From a virus, in IMG/VR virus record IMGVR_UViG_3300008954_000005, positions 1-64,000 of that record: DNA of 64,000 nucleotides, one strand, 5' to 3'. The position numbers and the translations under genes were made by a program. Under the pieces are notes generated by a model that worked only from the letters and a program-made list of their open reading frames with translations, ran no database searches and was not told the origin of the DNA. How positions within the stretch are numbered: position 1 is the stretch's first letter; each line of letters opens with the position of its first letter. Positions 14,249 to 22,720 of this stretch are shown one piece after another.

Positions 14249-15098
14249 CTACTTTGTCCTCCAGTACTGTTTTAAACGGAAACCCCGCTACGTCCCACTT
14301 CCTTTTCGTGATGTGATAGTGAGCTAGGTGTCCTTGATAATTTTCAGGGTTTTCGATGATTGTTGCTTCTTCCGGGGAAGATAGTGGTATAGAAAAGGTT
14401 TCATTAATAAAAGACGCTAGTTTTGTGGCAGTTTCAATCTGCGCGTCATAATAACCGAGCAGGGTGCGGTCCTTCCCATGAACCGTGGCTTCGATTACAG
14501 GTCTAGGACCCCACCTCCGCTCGTAATAAGATTGATACCTTGTATAAACGGCATTTGATACAGAAATGCCAATAGAGCGCTTGTTGACCTCACGGTGTCC
14601 CGCGTGCCAACCAACGTGTTTTGATAAGTCTAGGTGTTGTAGGAAAGTCCCGTCGTTGTCTATAACCCCGTGATACGACAACCCCCTCCGCTTTAGAATT
14701 TTGTAGCAGGACTCCCCGCTTAACGCTGCATCCCAATGCCATACCGCCTGAATGGGCTCCTCTGTCCTGCTTGAGTGGCCCCCTAGACCGATAAGAGAAT
14801 AAGGTGAATTAGGCCCAGCCGGTTGAGCGGGAAAATCGACAGGTGTGACCAGCCCCCCAACAAGAACAAAGCCTTTCGCGTCTGGGTACTCCTCGATGCG
14901 TTTGAACTCCGCGACAGTCTGAAGTCTTAGCCATGTCATTGGCCCGACCTTTCCGTCTGCGTCCAGTTCGTGCTTCAGTTGAAATTCGACTACTGCGGCA
15001 ACGGTGTCTGCCATTGTCGCATCACAGGCAAGCCCAAGGTGCTCAGGTCCCCACCCGTACTTATCCATTGTCTTCTTATTGTATTCTGCGGCGGTCAC
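14235..15098 (-). CDS. Endolysin: peptidoglycan-binding domain plus N-acetylmuramoyl-L-alanine amidase
   Basis: 287 residues, GTG start with GGAGG nine bases upstream. Residues about 20-62 look like a peptidoglycan-binding_1 repeat (VVEFQLKHELDADGKVGP then MTWLRL). Residues 115-275 form an amidase_2 domain: zinc ligands H121 (WHWDA) and H262 with D269 (HITKRKWD), and WHAGH near 164. It cuts the amide bond between MurNAc and L-Ala to free progeny. There is no signal peptide, so release would need a holin. It is in the same operon as the membrane protein at 9536. Confidence 0.85.
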   Translation of the reverse strand: MTAAEYNKKTMDKYGWGPEHLGLACDATMADTVAAVVEFQLKHELDADGKVGPMTWLRLQTVAEFKRIEEYPDAKGFVLVGGLVTPVDFPAQPAGPNSPYSLIGLGGHSSRTEEPIQAVWHWDAALSGESCYKILKRRGLSYHGVIDNDGTFLQHLDLSKHVGWHAGHREVNKRSIGISVSNAVYTRYQSYYERRWGPRPVIEATVHGKDRTLLGYYDAQIETATKLASFINETFSIPLSSPEEATIIENPENYQGHLAHYHITKRKWDVAGFPFKTVLEDKVDGQA

Positions 15099-15354
15099 GT
15101 TTCTTGTCCTCCGGGTTTACAAACCGGCCATTCCCGGTTGTTTTTCTACACCCATTACAACTGAATGAGCCCCAATTCCTGTGCGCAGCGAAGCTTAGGC
15201 ACTGGTCGTAGTTGGGGCAGTCCATGTGTCTTGGAACTTTCTTGGCTTCAGAAGCCAATTCAAATGGGCCTATCCCATTATTTTTGTCAGCCGACGCGGC
15301 CATGAGCTTGCCGATGCATTCCCATAGCCCTCTCTGGTCGTTCGCTTTAATCAT
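15076..15354 (-). CDS. Small conserved phage zinc-binding protein
   Basis: 92 residues. The ATG at 15354 has GAGG close upstream and overlaps the end of the HD gene; longer readings are unlikely. CPNYDQC and FSCNGC, about 20 residues apart, give a four-Cys zinc site of a kind frequent in small phage proteins. The C-terminus is basic. Function unknown. Confidence 0.6.
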   Translation of the reverse strand: MIKANDQRGLWECIGKLMAASADKNNGIGPFELASEAKKVPRHMDCPNYDQCLSFAAHRNWGSFSCNGCRKTTGNGRFVNPEDKKRDRRRIQ

Positions 15355-15904
15355 TCGTATCCTCAAGCATGGAGGAGTACTCGTAGAATCTCTTAAGAAA
15401 CCGAGCCTCTGCGGGTCCAGGGGGAAGTGTGGCCAACGCCACCTCCTCATCAGCGAAAGGAGCTACCGATCTAAATTCCCTGGCCAAAATCACCTTATCT
15501 GCTTGATGGACCTCGTCGGGCCAGGGGTACTCGATAGAGAACCTTTCCGCAACACACCGCTCTACCGTAGCCTCAATCTCTTTAAATTCAGACAAGAGGG
15601 TCTTTAGCGGAGACACTACGTCCCCGATGTACGTCTCCGCAGCATCGTGGAGAAGACCAGCAAGAGCAATCTTGGGATCCTTTGTCTGAGAGAACACCAT
15701 ATCAGCGACTAATACCGAATGCTCCGCAACAGAGTAGTGCTCCGTTGTGTGGCCGTTGAACCGACACTGGAGGGATAGGGCGTGGGCTATGTCCTCAATA
15801 GTAACCTCCTCAACCTTGGGATCTAGATAGTAGAACCTACCCCCACCCCAAGTGTGGATCCAAGGGCCTCTGTCTGCGTCAATTGTGGCGTCATCTAAGG
15901 GCAT
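15347..15904 (-). CDS. HD-domain phosphohydrolase (YfbR-like nucleotidase)
   Basis: 185 residues. The HD signature is clear: H at VAEHSVLVADM, then LLHDAAETYIGD, and a distal Asp in HQADKVILAREF. Phage and bacterial members such as YfbR remove phosphate from deoxynucleoside monophosphates, so it may tune nucleotide pools together with the reductase at 25.2 kb. First gene of the long minus-strand operon; a TATATAC sequence about 25 bases upstream could be its -10 box. Confidence 0.8.
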   Translation of the reverse strand: MPLDDATIDADRGPWIHTWGGGRFYYLDPKVEEVTIEDIAHALSLQCRFNGHTTEHYSVAEHSVLVADMVFSQTKDPKIALAGLLHDAAETYIGDVVSPLKTLLSEFKEIEATVERCVAERFSIEYPWPDEVHQADKVILAREFRSVAPFADEEVALATLPPGPAEARFLKRFYEYSSMLEDTND

Positions 15905-15969
15905 CTTGCGTCTCCAGCGATTAGTATATACTTCATTGCTTTCAATACAGCAAACATTATCGGTATTTC

Positions 15970-15984
15970 AGTATAAGTATCTTG
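15970..15984 (+). promoter_or_regulatory. Promoter-like motif AGTATAAGTATCTTG
   Basis: The TATAAG motif lies 38 bases before the plus-strand gene at 16022, in the gap between divergent operons. Confidence 0.45.
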
Positions 15985-16021
15985 CAGAGTCAACCTAGCA
16001 CATAACCATAGGAGATAAGTA

Positions 16022-16777
16022 ATGGGACTAGACTGGTGTGTACGTGACCGGGTCATAGAGGGCCAAGAAGCAAACAACGTGTTCGCTGAGGCGCACTGTG
16101 CACGGATAAACGGAGAGATAAGTGAAGCTTATCGAGTATATTTAGAAACCAATGGTTTGGAAAGCCCAACCGCCTTCCCAAACGATGTAACAATGGCATT
16201 TCACGCTACCCCAGCGTACGCCAGCCTTGAGGCCGAGCTAAGTCGATGGGAAGAAACCAGACTGCTTTGCGTGGTGACACCAATGCAAACACTGGGGGCT
16301 CCCCAAATTGGCGTAGACCCCGAAGCTGACGAGTGGGCGATTAATTATTACAATGAAATAACCAGTGAAATCAAGAGTAAACCCAACCCCACAGAGAGGC
16401 TAGCTACTTTCTTAAAGATGTTCCCTACCACCGAGGAATACATCGAGAAGAACTCTGGAAAGTACGTAGCTGAGCTAGCCAAGAACAAGGGAGGTCTTGG
16501 GAAAGTAATTGGGATGTGTGTGGGTCCTGAGTCCTTTCGTGGAAAGATGCTCCGGTACATGGAGTGGCTTGACGAAAATCTTCAAAACCAAGCCTACGAA
16601 AACCACGAGCCTTCTGAGCTTGAGGCATATGGAAGGAGGCTTCTTGAAGCAGCCGTTAAGCAGGAGCCCAACGCAAAAACAGAGGAACAGAAAGAAGAAG
16701 TACAAACCCTAAAGGACGCCGCAGCTTGGTGTATCTTTTGGGGTGAGAACGGCCACGCAATGGCCGCTTGGTATTAA
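16022..16777 (+). CDS. Hypothetical protein (MGLDW-type, conserved in phages)
   Basis: 251 residues, ATG preceded by TAGGAG. It starts MGLDWCVRD, an opening that I have seen in conserved proteins of other large phages, function unknown. Mostly helical, with a Cys-containing C-terminus (AAWCIFWGENGHAMAAW). A terminator follows directly, so it is a single-gene unit under the motif at 15970. Confidence 0.65.
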   Translation: MGLDWCVRDRVIEGQEANNVFAEAHCARINGEISEAYRVYLETNGLESPTAFPNDVTMAFHATPAYASLEAELSRWEETRLLCVVTPMQTLGAPQIGVDPEADEWAINYYNEITSEIKSKPNPTERLATFLKMFPTTEEYIEKNSGKYVAELAKNKGGLGKVIGMCVGPESFRGKMLRYMEWLDENLQNQAYENHEPSELEAYGRRLLEAAVKQEPNAKTEEQKEEVQTLKDAAAWCIFWGENGHAMAAWY

Positions 16778-16781
16778 CCCT

Positions 16782-16821
16782 AGAGGGGGTTGGGTCGCAC
16801 ATGACTCAACCCCCTCTTTTT
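16782..16821 (+). terminator. Rho-independent terminator
   Basis: A 15-bp stem, AGAGGGGGTTGGGTC with GACTCAACCCCCTCT, is followed by TTTTT. Confidence 0.85.
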
Positions 16822-16838
16822 ATCGAAAGAGAGGCCTA

Positions 16839-17210
16839 ATGAAAGTATTCACTGCAGGAAACGCCCACAACATGCTTGGGGTTCGAACAAAGTTTGCACT
16901 TGGAAAAGTTGTTGCGACCAACAACTTCATAGACACGGTTCTAGACAAATGCTTCGGTGCGACAGCAGAGGAAATCAAAGAGTCTGAGTACGACAACGAA
17001 GTAGCCGATGAGGCGATGAAGGCCCTAATTCGCCACGCACATGGTGACTGGGGTGAGGTCTGTGACGAGGACAAGAAGCGCAACGACGAATCCGTAAAAG
17101 ATGGAACACAAATACTGTCTGTTTACACATCCCAAAACGGAATCAAGTTCTGGGTAATCACTGAGGGAGATCGCTCAGTCACTACGATACTTCTGCCAGA
17201 GGATTACTAA
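16839..17210 (+). CDS. Conserved phage/plasmid protein
   Basis: 123 residues, starting MKVFTAG. The C-terminal half, with HGDWG...DEDKKRNDESV and a final WVITEGDRSVTTILLPEDY, matches a widespread small protein of plasmids and phages often annotated only as hypothetical. First gene of a run of small genes reaching 19.3 kb. Function unknown. Confidence 0.65.
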   Translation: MKVFTAGNAHNMLGVRTKFALGKVVATNNFIDTVLDKCFGATAEEIKESEYDNEVADEAMKALIRHAHGDWGEVCDEDKKRNDESVKDGTQILSVYTSQNGIKFWVITEGDRSVTTILLPEDY

Positions 17211-17212
17211 TA

Positions 17213-17395
17213 ATGAATGAACTGCTAGCTGAGTACCAAGACCGCATGGGTTGGAACGAACAATCACTACTAAGCATCATGTCCGACTACATCGAATATA
17301 CCAGTAAGCCAGACCACGAGTGTCTGCCTTTTAGGGACTACATAGAGAACCGGGCTTTGGAAGAAGAGGCCATGGGAGAAGAGGAGGAAGAATGA
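17213..17395 (+). CDS. Small acidic hypothetical protein
   Basis: 60 residues starting three bases after the previous stop. Acidic C-terminus ending in a run of Glu, with an ATGA overlap to the next gene. Helical. No family recognised. Confidence 0.5.
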   Translation: MNELLAEYQDRMGWNEQSLLSIMSDYIEYTSKPDHECLPFRDYIENRALEEEAMGEEEEE

Positions 17396-17826
17396 CATCA
17401 CCAAACGATCAAGATCCACCTGACTACGTCACGGGGGACACAGAAGAGAACGCGTTCTTTGAAACTATATATGAGAAGTTTCCTTGGCTAATGGCCGTAG
17501 AGGAGATGCTTGGAGATGACGTAGTGTTCACCGGGGAGCCCATTGAGGGAGTCCACGAGATGCTCACGTTCGTTATCAACGAGTCTGTTAAATGGGGGCG
17601 GGAAAACGAACGAGTCGAATCAGGCGAGTACCTACAACAATTAGAACAAGAAGCCCTCGACGCCATTAGTATGGTTCTAGACGCCGCTACAGAAGAAGGT
17701 CACGAACTAAGTGACAGCGAAATCTGTAACGCTATTGATTGGGAGCAGCATTGGGAGCAGCTTAGAAAAACAGAGAAAAAGTGGAAAGAAACCTGGGGGT
17801 GGTACTCAGAAGGAGAAAGAACATGA
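17392..17826 (+). CDS. Hypothetical acidic protein
   Basis: 144 residues, coupled to both neighbours by ATGA overlaps. Very acidic and helical (ESGEYLQQLEQEALDAI), with Trp residues near the C-terminus. No recognised motif. Confidence 0.55.
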   Translation: MTSPNDQDPPDYVTGDTEENAFFETIYEKFPWLMAVEEMLGDDVVFTGEPIEGVHEMLTFVINESVKWGRENERVESGEYLQQLEQEALDAISMVLDAATEEGHELSDSEICNAIDWEQHWEQLRKTEKKWKETWGWYSEGERT

Positions 17827-18056
17827 GAAATTATGGATTACCAGAGTCAGATGTCTTGAGTAAACCAGTGGCAAAACCGGTTCAATCCGGTGGCGCTTTC
17901 GTACAATGCCCAAACTGTGGGTGCGAACAGATGATGGAGATTACCCTTCAGGTCAAGCAAGACCTGATCGCATCAACCACATCTACAGGCACCTACGTTG
18001 GTTGCCCAGCTTGTCCCTTTGCTAGCCCAATGGTTGTCATCGGGAATAAGGACTAA
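17823..18056 (+). CDS. Small zinc-ribbon protein
   Basis: 77 residues. CPNCGC near residue 27 and CPAC near residue 63 form a classical zinc ribbon with a beta-hairpin between (MMEITLQVKQDL). Coupled to the previous gene by ATGA. Function unknown. Confidence 0.55.
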   Translation: MRNYGLPESDVLSKPVAKPVQSGGAFVQCPNCGCEQMMEITLQVKQDLIASTTSTGTYVGCPACPFASPMVVIGNKD

Positions 18057-18064
18057 AGTGTTTT

Positions 18065-18589
18065 ATGGGAGATCGAACATACGTCCGTATCGCCGTCCAC
18101 CCCCTAGATTGGCATCTTGTCTACAACCTATTCGACGCCGATGAATCGATTTCTTCCTTGAAGGCTTTGGTGGAACAGCGCAGTGAGGGGTTCGATTCCT
18201 CAAAGATACACTGTTCCGATTGGATCTCATTACAAGAAACGCCATACAAAGCTGTTGAAGTAGAGGTCTACGAAGCCAACTATGGCTGGTACGATGAGAT
18301 GCATGAAGCTGCTAGTACCGGGGCCAGATTTTACGGCTACCATAGTTACGGTGGCGATTATGATTGTGGCGAATGCATTGGCTATGGTTTCAAAGCCCAC
18401 TACCTACGAGTAACCCGTGAACAAGAACCCTATGCCAGGGTGCTTGGAGGAGAAGTAGTCGAAGACGATGTGAGACAGATTAGAGAACATATCGAAGCTG
18501 AAAATAAATTCATTGCTTCAGTAAACCTACTGCCCCCCACCTGGGAGGAGATTATCGAATTATGCCCCCCCAAGACGCTAAATGGGTAA
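18065..18589 (+). CDS. Hypothetical protein, conserved phage type
   Basis: 174 residues starting MGDRTYVRIAV. Aromatic- and Gly-rich centre (FYGYHSYGGDYDCGECIGYG) followed by a helical C-terminus. Proteins with this opening occur in other phages without known role. It overlaps the next gene by 28 bases. Confidence 0.6.
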   Translation: MGDRTYVRIAVHPLDWHLVYNLFDADESISSLKALVEQRSEGFDSSKIHCSDWISLQETPYKAVEVEVYEANYGWYDEMHEAASTGARFYGYHSYGGDYDCGECIGYGFKAHYLRVTREQEPYARVLGGEVVEDDVRQIREHIEAENKFIASVNLLPPTWEEIIELCPPKTLNG

Positions 18590-18816
18590 GCACAGATACC
18601 TGGATTTGTATGAACCACATTCCGGCTGCGAGACTTCCGGCTGGCTTAGAGAAGTGCTGGTATCAGGACTGTTCTGTGCGACCCGCTCGACCACGACCTG
18701 TTTGTTCGTGGGATAGTTGCGAGTCCACCGCGAGAGAAAAATCCAAGTACTGCTCCCGTACGTGCTCAAACAAGAACGCCAGAAAACGGCACCGAGAGCG
18801 CAAGAAGGTTGCGTAA
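18562..18816 (+). CDS. Small Cys-rich basic protein
   Basis: 84 residues. A CSWDSC and CSRTC pair precede a basic tail (NARKRHRERKKVA). The pattern YCSRTCSNKNARKR resembles a short zinc-finger DNA- or RNA-binding module seen in other phages. Overlaps its upstream neighbour. Function unknown. Confidence 0.5.
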   Translation: MPPQDAKWVSTDTWICMNHIPAARLPAGLEKCWYQDCSVRPARPRPVCSWDSCESTAREKSKYCSRTCSNKNARKRHRERKKVA

Positions 18817-18827
18817 AGGAGAGAAAC

Positions 18828-18983
18828 TTGCCTTACGTACATGACAAGCAAAGCGCGAAAGAGATGCTTGATGCTGTCCACTTCTGGGCAAACATATTCA
18901 AGAGAATCGGTGCGTGGATAAAGAAAACAACCCTTCGGGTTTTTTGTAGACATAGACAAAAGGAGGACCAACCTAACGACTGA
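18828..18983 (+). CDS. Small hypothetical protein, TTG start
   Basis: 51 residues from a TTG five bases after AAAGGAGAG, starting twelve bases past the previous stop. An amphipathic helix (residues 12-32) is followed by a basic end. The quality of the ribosome binding site supports it. Confidence 0.45.
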   Translation: MPYVHDKQSAKEMLDAVHFWANIFKRIGAWIKKTTLRVFCRHRQKEDQPND

Positions 18984-18997
18984 CAAAGGAGAGCCCA

Positions 18998-19285
18998 ATG
19001 CAGCCAAACCAAGGCACCGTCTTTTATGAAGAAGTACACGCAGAAACACCAGAAGAGGGTCTCTGCCAAATAGACGCTGAAGTGCAGCATTCCAAGATCG
19101 TGATGTGCCGCGTACCTAGGGGAAAAGACCCCTATACGTTCGCAAACCAAATGCTAGAAAATTCAGACCCAAGAGTGGGTGAGAACCAAGTTGCCTGTAT
19201 AAACATAACCTTGTCCTCACGTAATAAAAAGAAGAAGAGGCAGAATGAACTACCTCTATGGCTATTCTTTGGATGGGAGGAATAA
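18998..19285 (+). CDS. Hypothetical protein
   Basis: 95 residues, ATG preceded by AAAGGAG. Mixed alpha/beta, with a basic KKKKR stretch and a hydrophobic end (LPLWLFFGW). The stop overlaps the next ATG (TAATG). No family recognised. Confidence 0.55.
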   Translation: MQPNQGTVFYEEVHAETPEEGLCQIDAEVQHSKIVMCRVPRGKDPYTFANQMLENSDPRVGENQVACINITLSSRNKKKKRQNELPLWLFFGWEE

Positions 19286-20901
19286 TGGCTATTCAATACC
19301 CAAAGACACATCATGATTGGGCACTAAAAACCTCAGACTCCTGGCAGGGTCTTCCGGGGATGCTCGCTACACTAAAGCATATTACCAGCCTAATGGACGG
19401 CGGCGACACGGGGACGGGCTTCGGCACGTCAATCGCAACGATGAATAATATAAACGCCCTGTCCGACTGGGTGGTCTCAGAGTTCCTCGTTGGGCCATAC
19501 GATGAGGTTGCAAGAGTAGAGCTACAGTGCCTGCTCTTCTACAGAGAGTTTGATCGACAGATCTTCTGTTTGAACCCAATCATTCAAGAGATGTTCGACA
19601 AAACTGATGTGGGTAAGGTTGGGTTGGCCGAGATAAAGAAGCTTCCGTACCCTTGCTTCTACATCAACCTAGCCAAGTCAAAACTCAAAGTTAAGAACTT
19701 TGAAACGGGTAAGTACTACCCGGTGTCTGGGTTCTATGTATTAAGAGATAATACAGACGGGGACGTGGATAAGCTTACCTTCTTCGTTCATGCTGAGGGT
19801 GACAATAACAAGTTTGGAGGGAAGTACTACTTCTCTTTCTCCTTGGAACGCTGCTTCTCAGAGTTCGACAGTGTAGGTGACTACGTTAAGTTCGTTTGTC
19901 GAAACCCTGAGCGAGACAGTTCTTCTCCTGGGGTAGAGCACACTAATAAAGACCTTCGTGAACACGCTAAGATGTTCATGTCGATCTATAGAATTTTCGC
20001 GGCTTTCCTTATGTACCTAAACATGGAGGACCCGAGCCTTAGAAAAGATGTGGCCGATGTACAACGACAGAAAGAGTTAGAGGGTAAAAGAGACCGGGCC
20101 AAAAACCCGAGCAGAAAGAAAAAGTATGAGACCCGTCTCCAGAAGTTGAAGCAGCGAGCCAACATCACCCATGTTGGTGAACGAGAAGAGACTAGAATTC
20201 TCGGTCAATGCGGTGGTTACGAAACCGAGCGCCATTGGCGTCGCGGCCATGACCACAGGTTCTGGATTGGCCCCAAGAAGAACAAGGAAACTGGTGAAGA
20301 CTGGTCCGTTGTTCCTGAGGGGGTGCTCCCAGAAGTGTATTGGGAGGGTCGTCGTATCTTGCTGTCGAAGTGGGTTGAACCAACGCTCATCCATCCCGAA
20401 AAGGAATTGATCGAGCAGGAGACTGGTCACAACTACTCCCTGGCGGTTCCGGCGTCTTACCTAGAGAAGAGGAAAATCCTCGAAGACATGTACTCGGCAA
20501 TGGAAGGAGAACTGGAGACGGTCACCCTAAATCGCCATGAACGAAGCAAGAAAAACCAACGAAACTGCTTCAAGCATTGGGGTTTCGAGTGTCGTGTCTG
20601 TGGTTTCGACCCAGTTAGGGATCACCCGCTAGGTGAGATGGTAGAAGATCTTCCGTCTCGTGGGTTGGAAGCACACCACCTTACCCCCCTTGGCGATAGC
20701 GATGAGGGTCGGCTAGTGAGCGCAATCGATGATATGCGCCCTCTATGCCACGTCTGTCACAAGGTTGTGCACGCACGAGGCACAAAGGAGCCACCAAGGG
20801 ATGTAGAGAAGATGCGTAAGGTGGTTGCGGATGAACTGACCAAACGGGCAATGATTCTTCATGCAGCCAACGAGCAGACTACGCCTCCCCAGGCTTCATA
20901 A
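19285..20901 (+). CDS. Large protein with C-terminal HNH nuclease domain
   Basis: 538 residues, ATG preceded by GGGAGGAA. The last 100 residues are an HNH endonuclease: CRVC, then LEAHHLTPLGD (HH at 464-465), then CHVCHKVVH at 488-496, giving the zinc-Cys HNH fold. Residues 317-322, HWRRGH, with an arginine-rich, Tyr/Trp-rich context, recall the RHW-x-RGH region of AcrVA2-related proteins. The N-terminal 290 residues are unfamiliar, with a charged helix around 265-300. It may be a multi-domain nuclease acting on nucleic acid or transcripts. The AcrVA2 link is by eye only. Confidence 0.65.
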   Translation: MAIQYPKTHHDWALKTSDSWQGLPGMLATLKHITSLMDGGDTGTGFGTSIATMNNINALSDWVVSEFLVGPYDEVARVELQCLLFYREFDRQIFCLNPIIQEMFDKTDVGKVGLAEIKKLPYPCFYINLAKSKLKVKNFETGKYYPVSGFYVLRDNTDGDVDKLTFFVHAEGDNNKFGGKYYFSFSLERCFSEFDSVGDYVKFVCRNPERDSSSPGVEHTNKDLREHAKMFMSIYRIFAAFLMYLNMEDPSLRKDVADVQRQKELEGKRDRAKNPSRKKKYETRLQKLKQRANITHVGEREETRILGQCGGYETERHWRRGHDHRFWIGPKKNKETGEDWSVVPEGVLPEVYWEGRRILLSKWVEPTLIHPEKELIEQETGHNYSLAVPASYLEKRKILEDMYSAMEGELETVTLNRHERSKKNQRNCFKHWGFECRVCGFDPVRDHPLGEMVEDLPSRGLEAHHLTPLGDSDEGRLVSAIDDMRPLCHVCHKVVHARGTKEPPRDVEKMRKVVADELTKRAMILHAANEQTTPPQAS

Positions 20902-21121
20902 ACATTGCCATAGAGAGCAGCATCAGATGTCTGGTGACTGCTTTATAGAAGTCGTCTTTTAATCCAAAGGCGTCCAGTGTGTCTCTCCATTGATCACCAT
21001 CAAGCTCGGTGCCCGTAGAAGGGCACCGGGCGTGATCGATGGAGAAGACATCCACTGCTTTGTAGTTCATTTCGGGGTACTTACGGACTTCCTGATGCAC
21101 CGAACATTTGATTTCCCACAC
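20879..21121 (-). CDS. Hypothetical protein, lone minus-strand gene
   Basis: 80 residues if started at the GTG at 21121, which follows GGGGG. The reading covers an otherwise empty 240-base gap between plus-strand genes, and the sequence (DQWRDTLDAFGLKDDFYKAV) has typical protein character. Longer starts would run antisense into the gene at 21144. Its 3' end overlaps the HNH gene by 23 bases. No family recognised. Confidence 0.45.
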   Translation of the reverse strand: MWEIKCSVHQEVRKYPEMNYKAVDVFSIDHARCPSTGTELDGDQWRDTLDAFGLKDDFYKAVTRHLMLLSMAMFMKPGEA

Positions 21122-21143
21122 CACCCCCGAGATGGAGAACGAG

Positions 21144-21422
21144 ATGAAGAAAGATAGCTCATCAAACAAAGAAGACATTACCAATAATATTACTAACAAT
21201 TCTCTTCGGGACACAGACGTAGCCGACAAAGAGAATAATGATTTAGTTCAAAAAATAATTGATTACGAACAAGACACTATGTCCGACGAGGACATACCTG
21301 CCTTTTTCCAGCACCTCATTAACACGGGCCAAGCCTGGGAACTGCAGGGGCACTATGGACGAATGGCTAAATACCTTATCGACATTGGAGTATGCAATGA
21401 AGTTGTACCACGGAACGAGTGA
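21144..21422 (+). CDS. DUF7417-like small phage protein
   Basis: 92 residues; the ATG at 21144 has TGGAG seven bases upstream, better than the ATGs before it. The C-terminal half, with FFQHLINTGQAWELQGHYGR, resembles a small domain common in phage proteins (DUF7417). The first 40 residues are Asn-, Asp- and Ser-rich and probably flexible. Overlaps the next gene by 26 bases. Confidence 0.6.
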   Translation: MKKDSSSNKEDITNNITNNSLRDTDVADKENNDLVQKIIDYEQDTMSDEDIPAFFQHLINTGQAWELQGHYGRMAKYLIDIGVCNEVVPRNE

Positions 21423-22635
21423 AAGCTCACTAAAACGTATCCTTAGAGAGGGCCTGCTTCCCAGGTCAATGAGTAATGTCCCAAGTAACTGGGAACACAC
21501 CGTAGATGCTTCCCCTGACCGAGTGTACCTGAGTCTTGGTTACGCTCCTTACTTTGCCATGTCGGCATGTGAGGAAGGAGAACGGTGGGCAATCCTAGAG
21601 ATAGATAAAGACCGAATGGTCAACGACGCTTTCTCTAATATGTCCGCTGAGGACTCGTTGTCGGGGAAGGGTTTTGATTACTTCTACCCTGACGAGGACT
21701 ATGTGGAAAACGTTCTTCGTTCGGTAGAAACCTCAGCGGGCCTAAAGAAACATAACGCATGGCTCGCAGAAGAAATGGACACCAGAGGATTCCCTTGGAG
21801 TGCCGAGGTTATGGAAAGAACGGGTTGGATTCGGGACAACATAGACCTGTTCAAGTTCATGGCAGAGGGGTCTTTAGAGCATTTGGGTAACGTCAGTTAC
21901 TCTAGGCACATTCCTCTCAAGTGCATCACACGAGCGGTTCTATACGATCCCAGATCAAATCCAACCATGACCATCGCGGCTATGGATCCAACGATCACCA
22001 CCATGAACTGGCGTATCTGCTCCCAGAAGTACACCGAGCTTACTCGATGGTTCCTTGGGTATGAAGACGTGAAAGGGGAAACCATTCGCGGATACAACGG
22101 GGCTGGTGAAGATGACAATGAGAAGAAGCTCAACGGCCTCAAGACCTTCCTAGGCGAACTAGAAGGTCTAGACGAAAGCCGTATGGATACTGTCCCGGAC
22201 ATCAGCCTCGACTACAAAGGAGACCTCAGAGGTGTTGATGTGGGTGAGGAGTTTCGGGATAAAACCCCACGAGAAGTAATCGAAACCGTTAAGGGGCAAA
22301 TCGACTTCTACCAACGGTATGTTGACTCAACGGAACAATTCAATAACGAAGTGCTCCCAAACCGAAGCGGTATTGAGCTAATTGAAGTAGCTCAATTCGG
22401 TCTCGGTGGAACCGCGAAAACCATTAAACGGGAAGAGTTTTACGAACGATGCTTAGATAAGATCGTCGGTAAATCAAACCCCGTCACCGGTATTCGCTCT
22501 GGGAACAGTTGGGTTCAGCAACATGAGCACTGGGACGCTATGACGGCACGGTACGGTGCTGACTACGTCGGCAAGGAGATGGAAAAGTCGGTACGTAAAA
22601 CACTAGATAACGCGTATAAAACCGAAGAGTTCTAG
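21397..22635 (+). CDS. ADP-ribosyltransferase-like protein
   Basis: 412 residues from MKLYHGTSE, with TTGGAG six bases upstream. LYHGTS, then a helix ending in REGLLPR, then DRVYLSLGYAPYFAM and WAILEIDKDRM follow the order of motifs in ADP-ribosyltransferase and KptA-type folds (HGT as NAD-binding His, YLS as central strand). Residues 1-100 hold this core; the remaining 300 are unfamiliar, with a long helical C-terminus. Phages use such enzymes to modify host proteins or RNA. The catalytic Glu cannot be fixed by eye. A strong terminator follows. Confidence 0.6.
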   Translation: MKLYHGTSESSLKRILREGLLPRSMSNVPSNWEHTVDASPDRVYLSLGYAPYFAMSACEEGERWAILEIDKDRMVNDAFSNMSAEDSLSGKGFDYFYPDEDYVENVLRSVETSAGLKKHNAWLAEEMDTRGFPWSAEVMERTGWIRDNIDLFKFMAEGSLEHLGNVSYSRHIPLKCITRAVLYDPRSNPTMTIAAMDPTITTMNWRICSQKYTELTRWFLGYEDVKGETIRGYNGAGEDDNEKKLNGLKTFLGELEGLDESRMDTVPDISLDYKGDLRGVDVGEEFRDKTPREVIETVKGQIDFYQRYVDSTEQFNNEVLPNRSGIELIEVAQFGLGGTAKTIKREEFYERCLDKIVGKSNPVTGIRSGNSWVQQHEHWDAMTARYGADYVGKEMEKSVRKTLDNAYKTEEF

Positions 22636-22642
22636 AAATAAA

Positions 22643-22671
22643 GCGGGGGGCAAAGTGCCCCCCGTTTTTTT
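22643..22671 (+). terminator. Rho-independent terminator
   Basis: A CGGGGGGCA / TGCCCCCCG stem with a three-base loop is followed by seven T. Confidence 0.9.
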
Positions 22672-22720
22672 ACATCGCTTTTCGTCGACTGGACTAACGC
22701 GTTTTATAAGCCTAATACTA

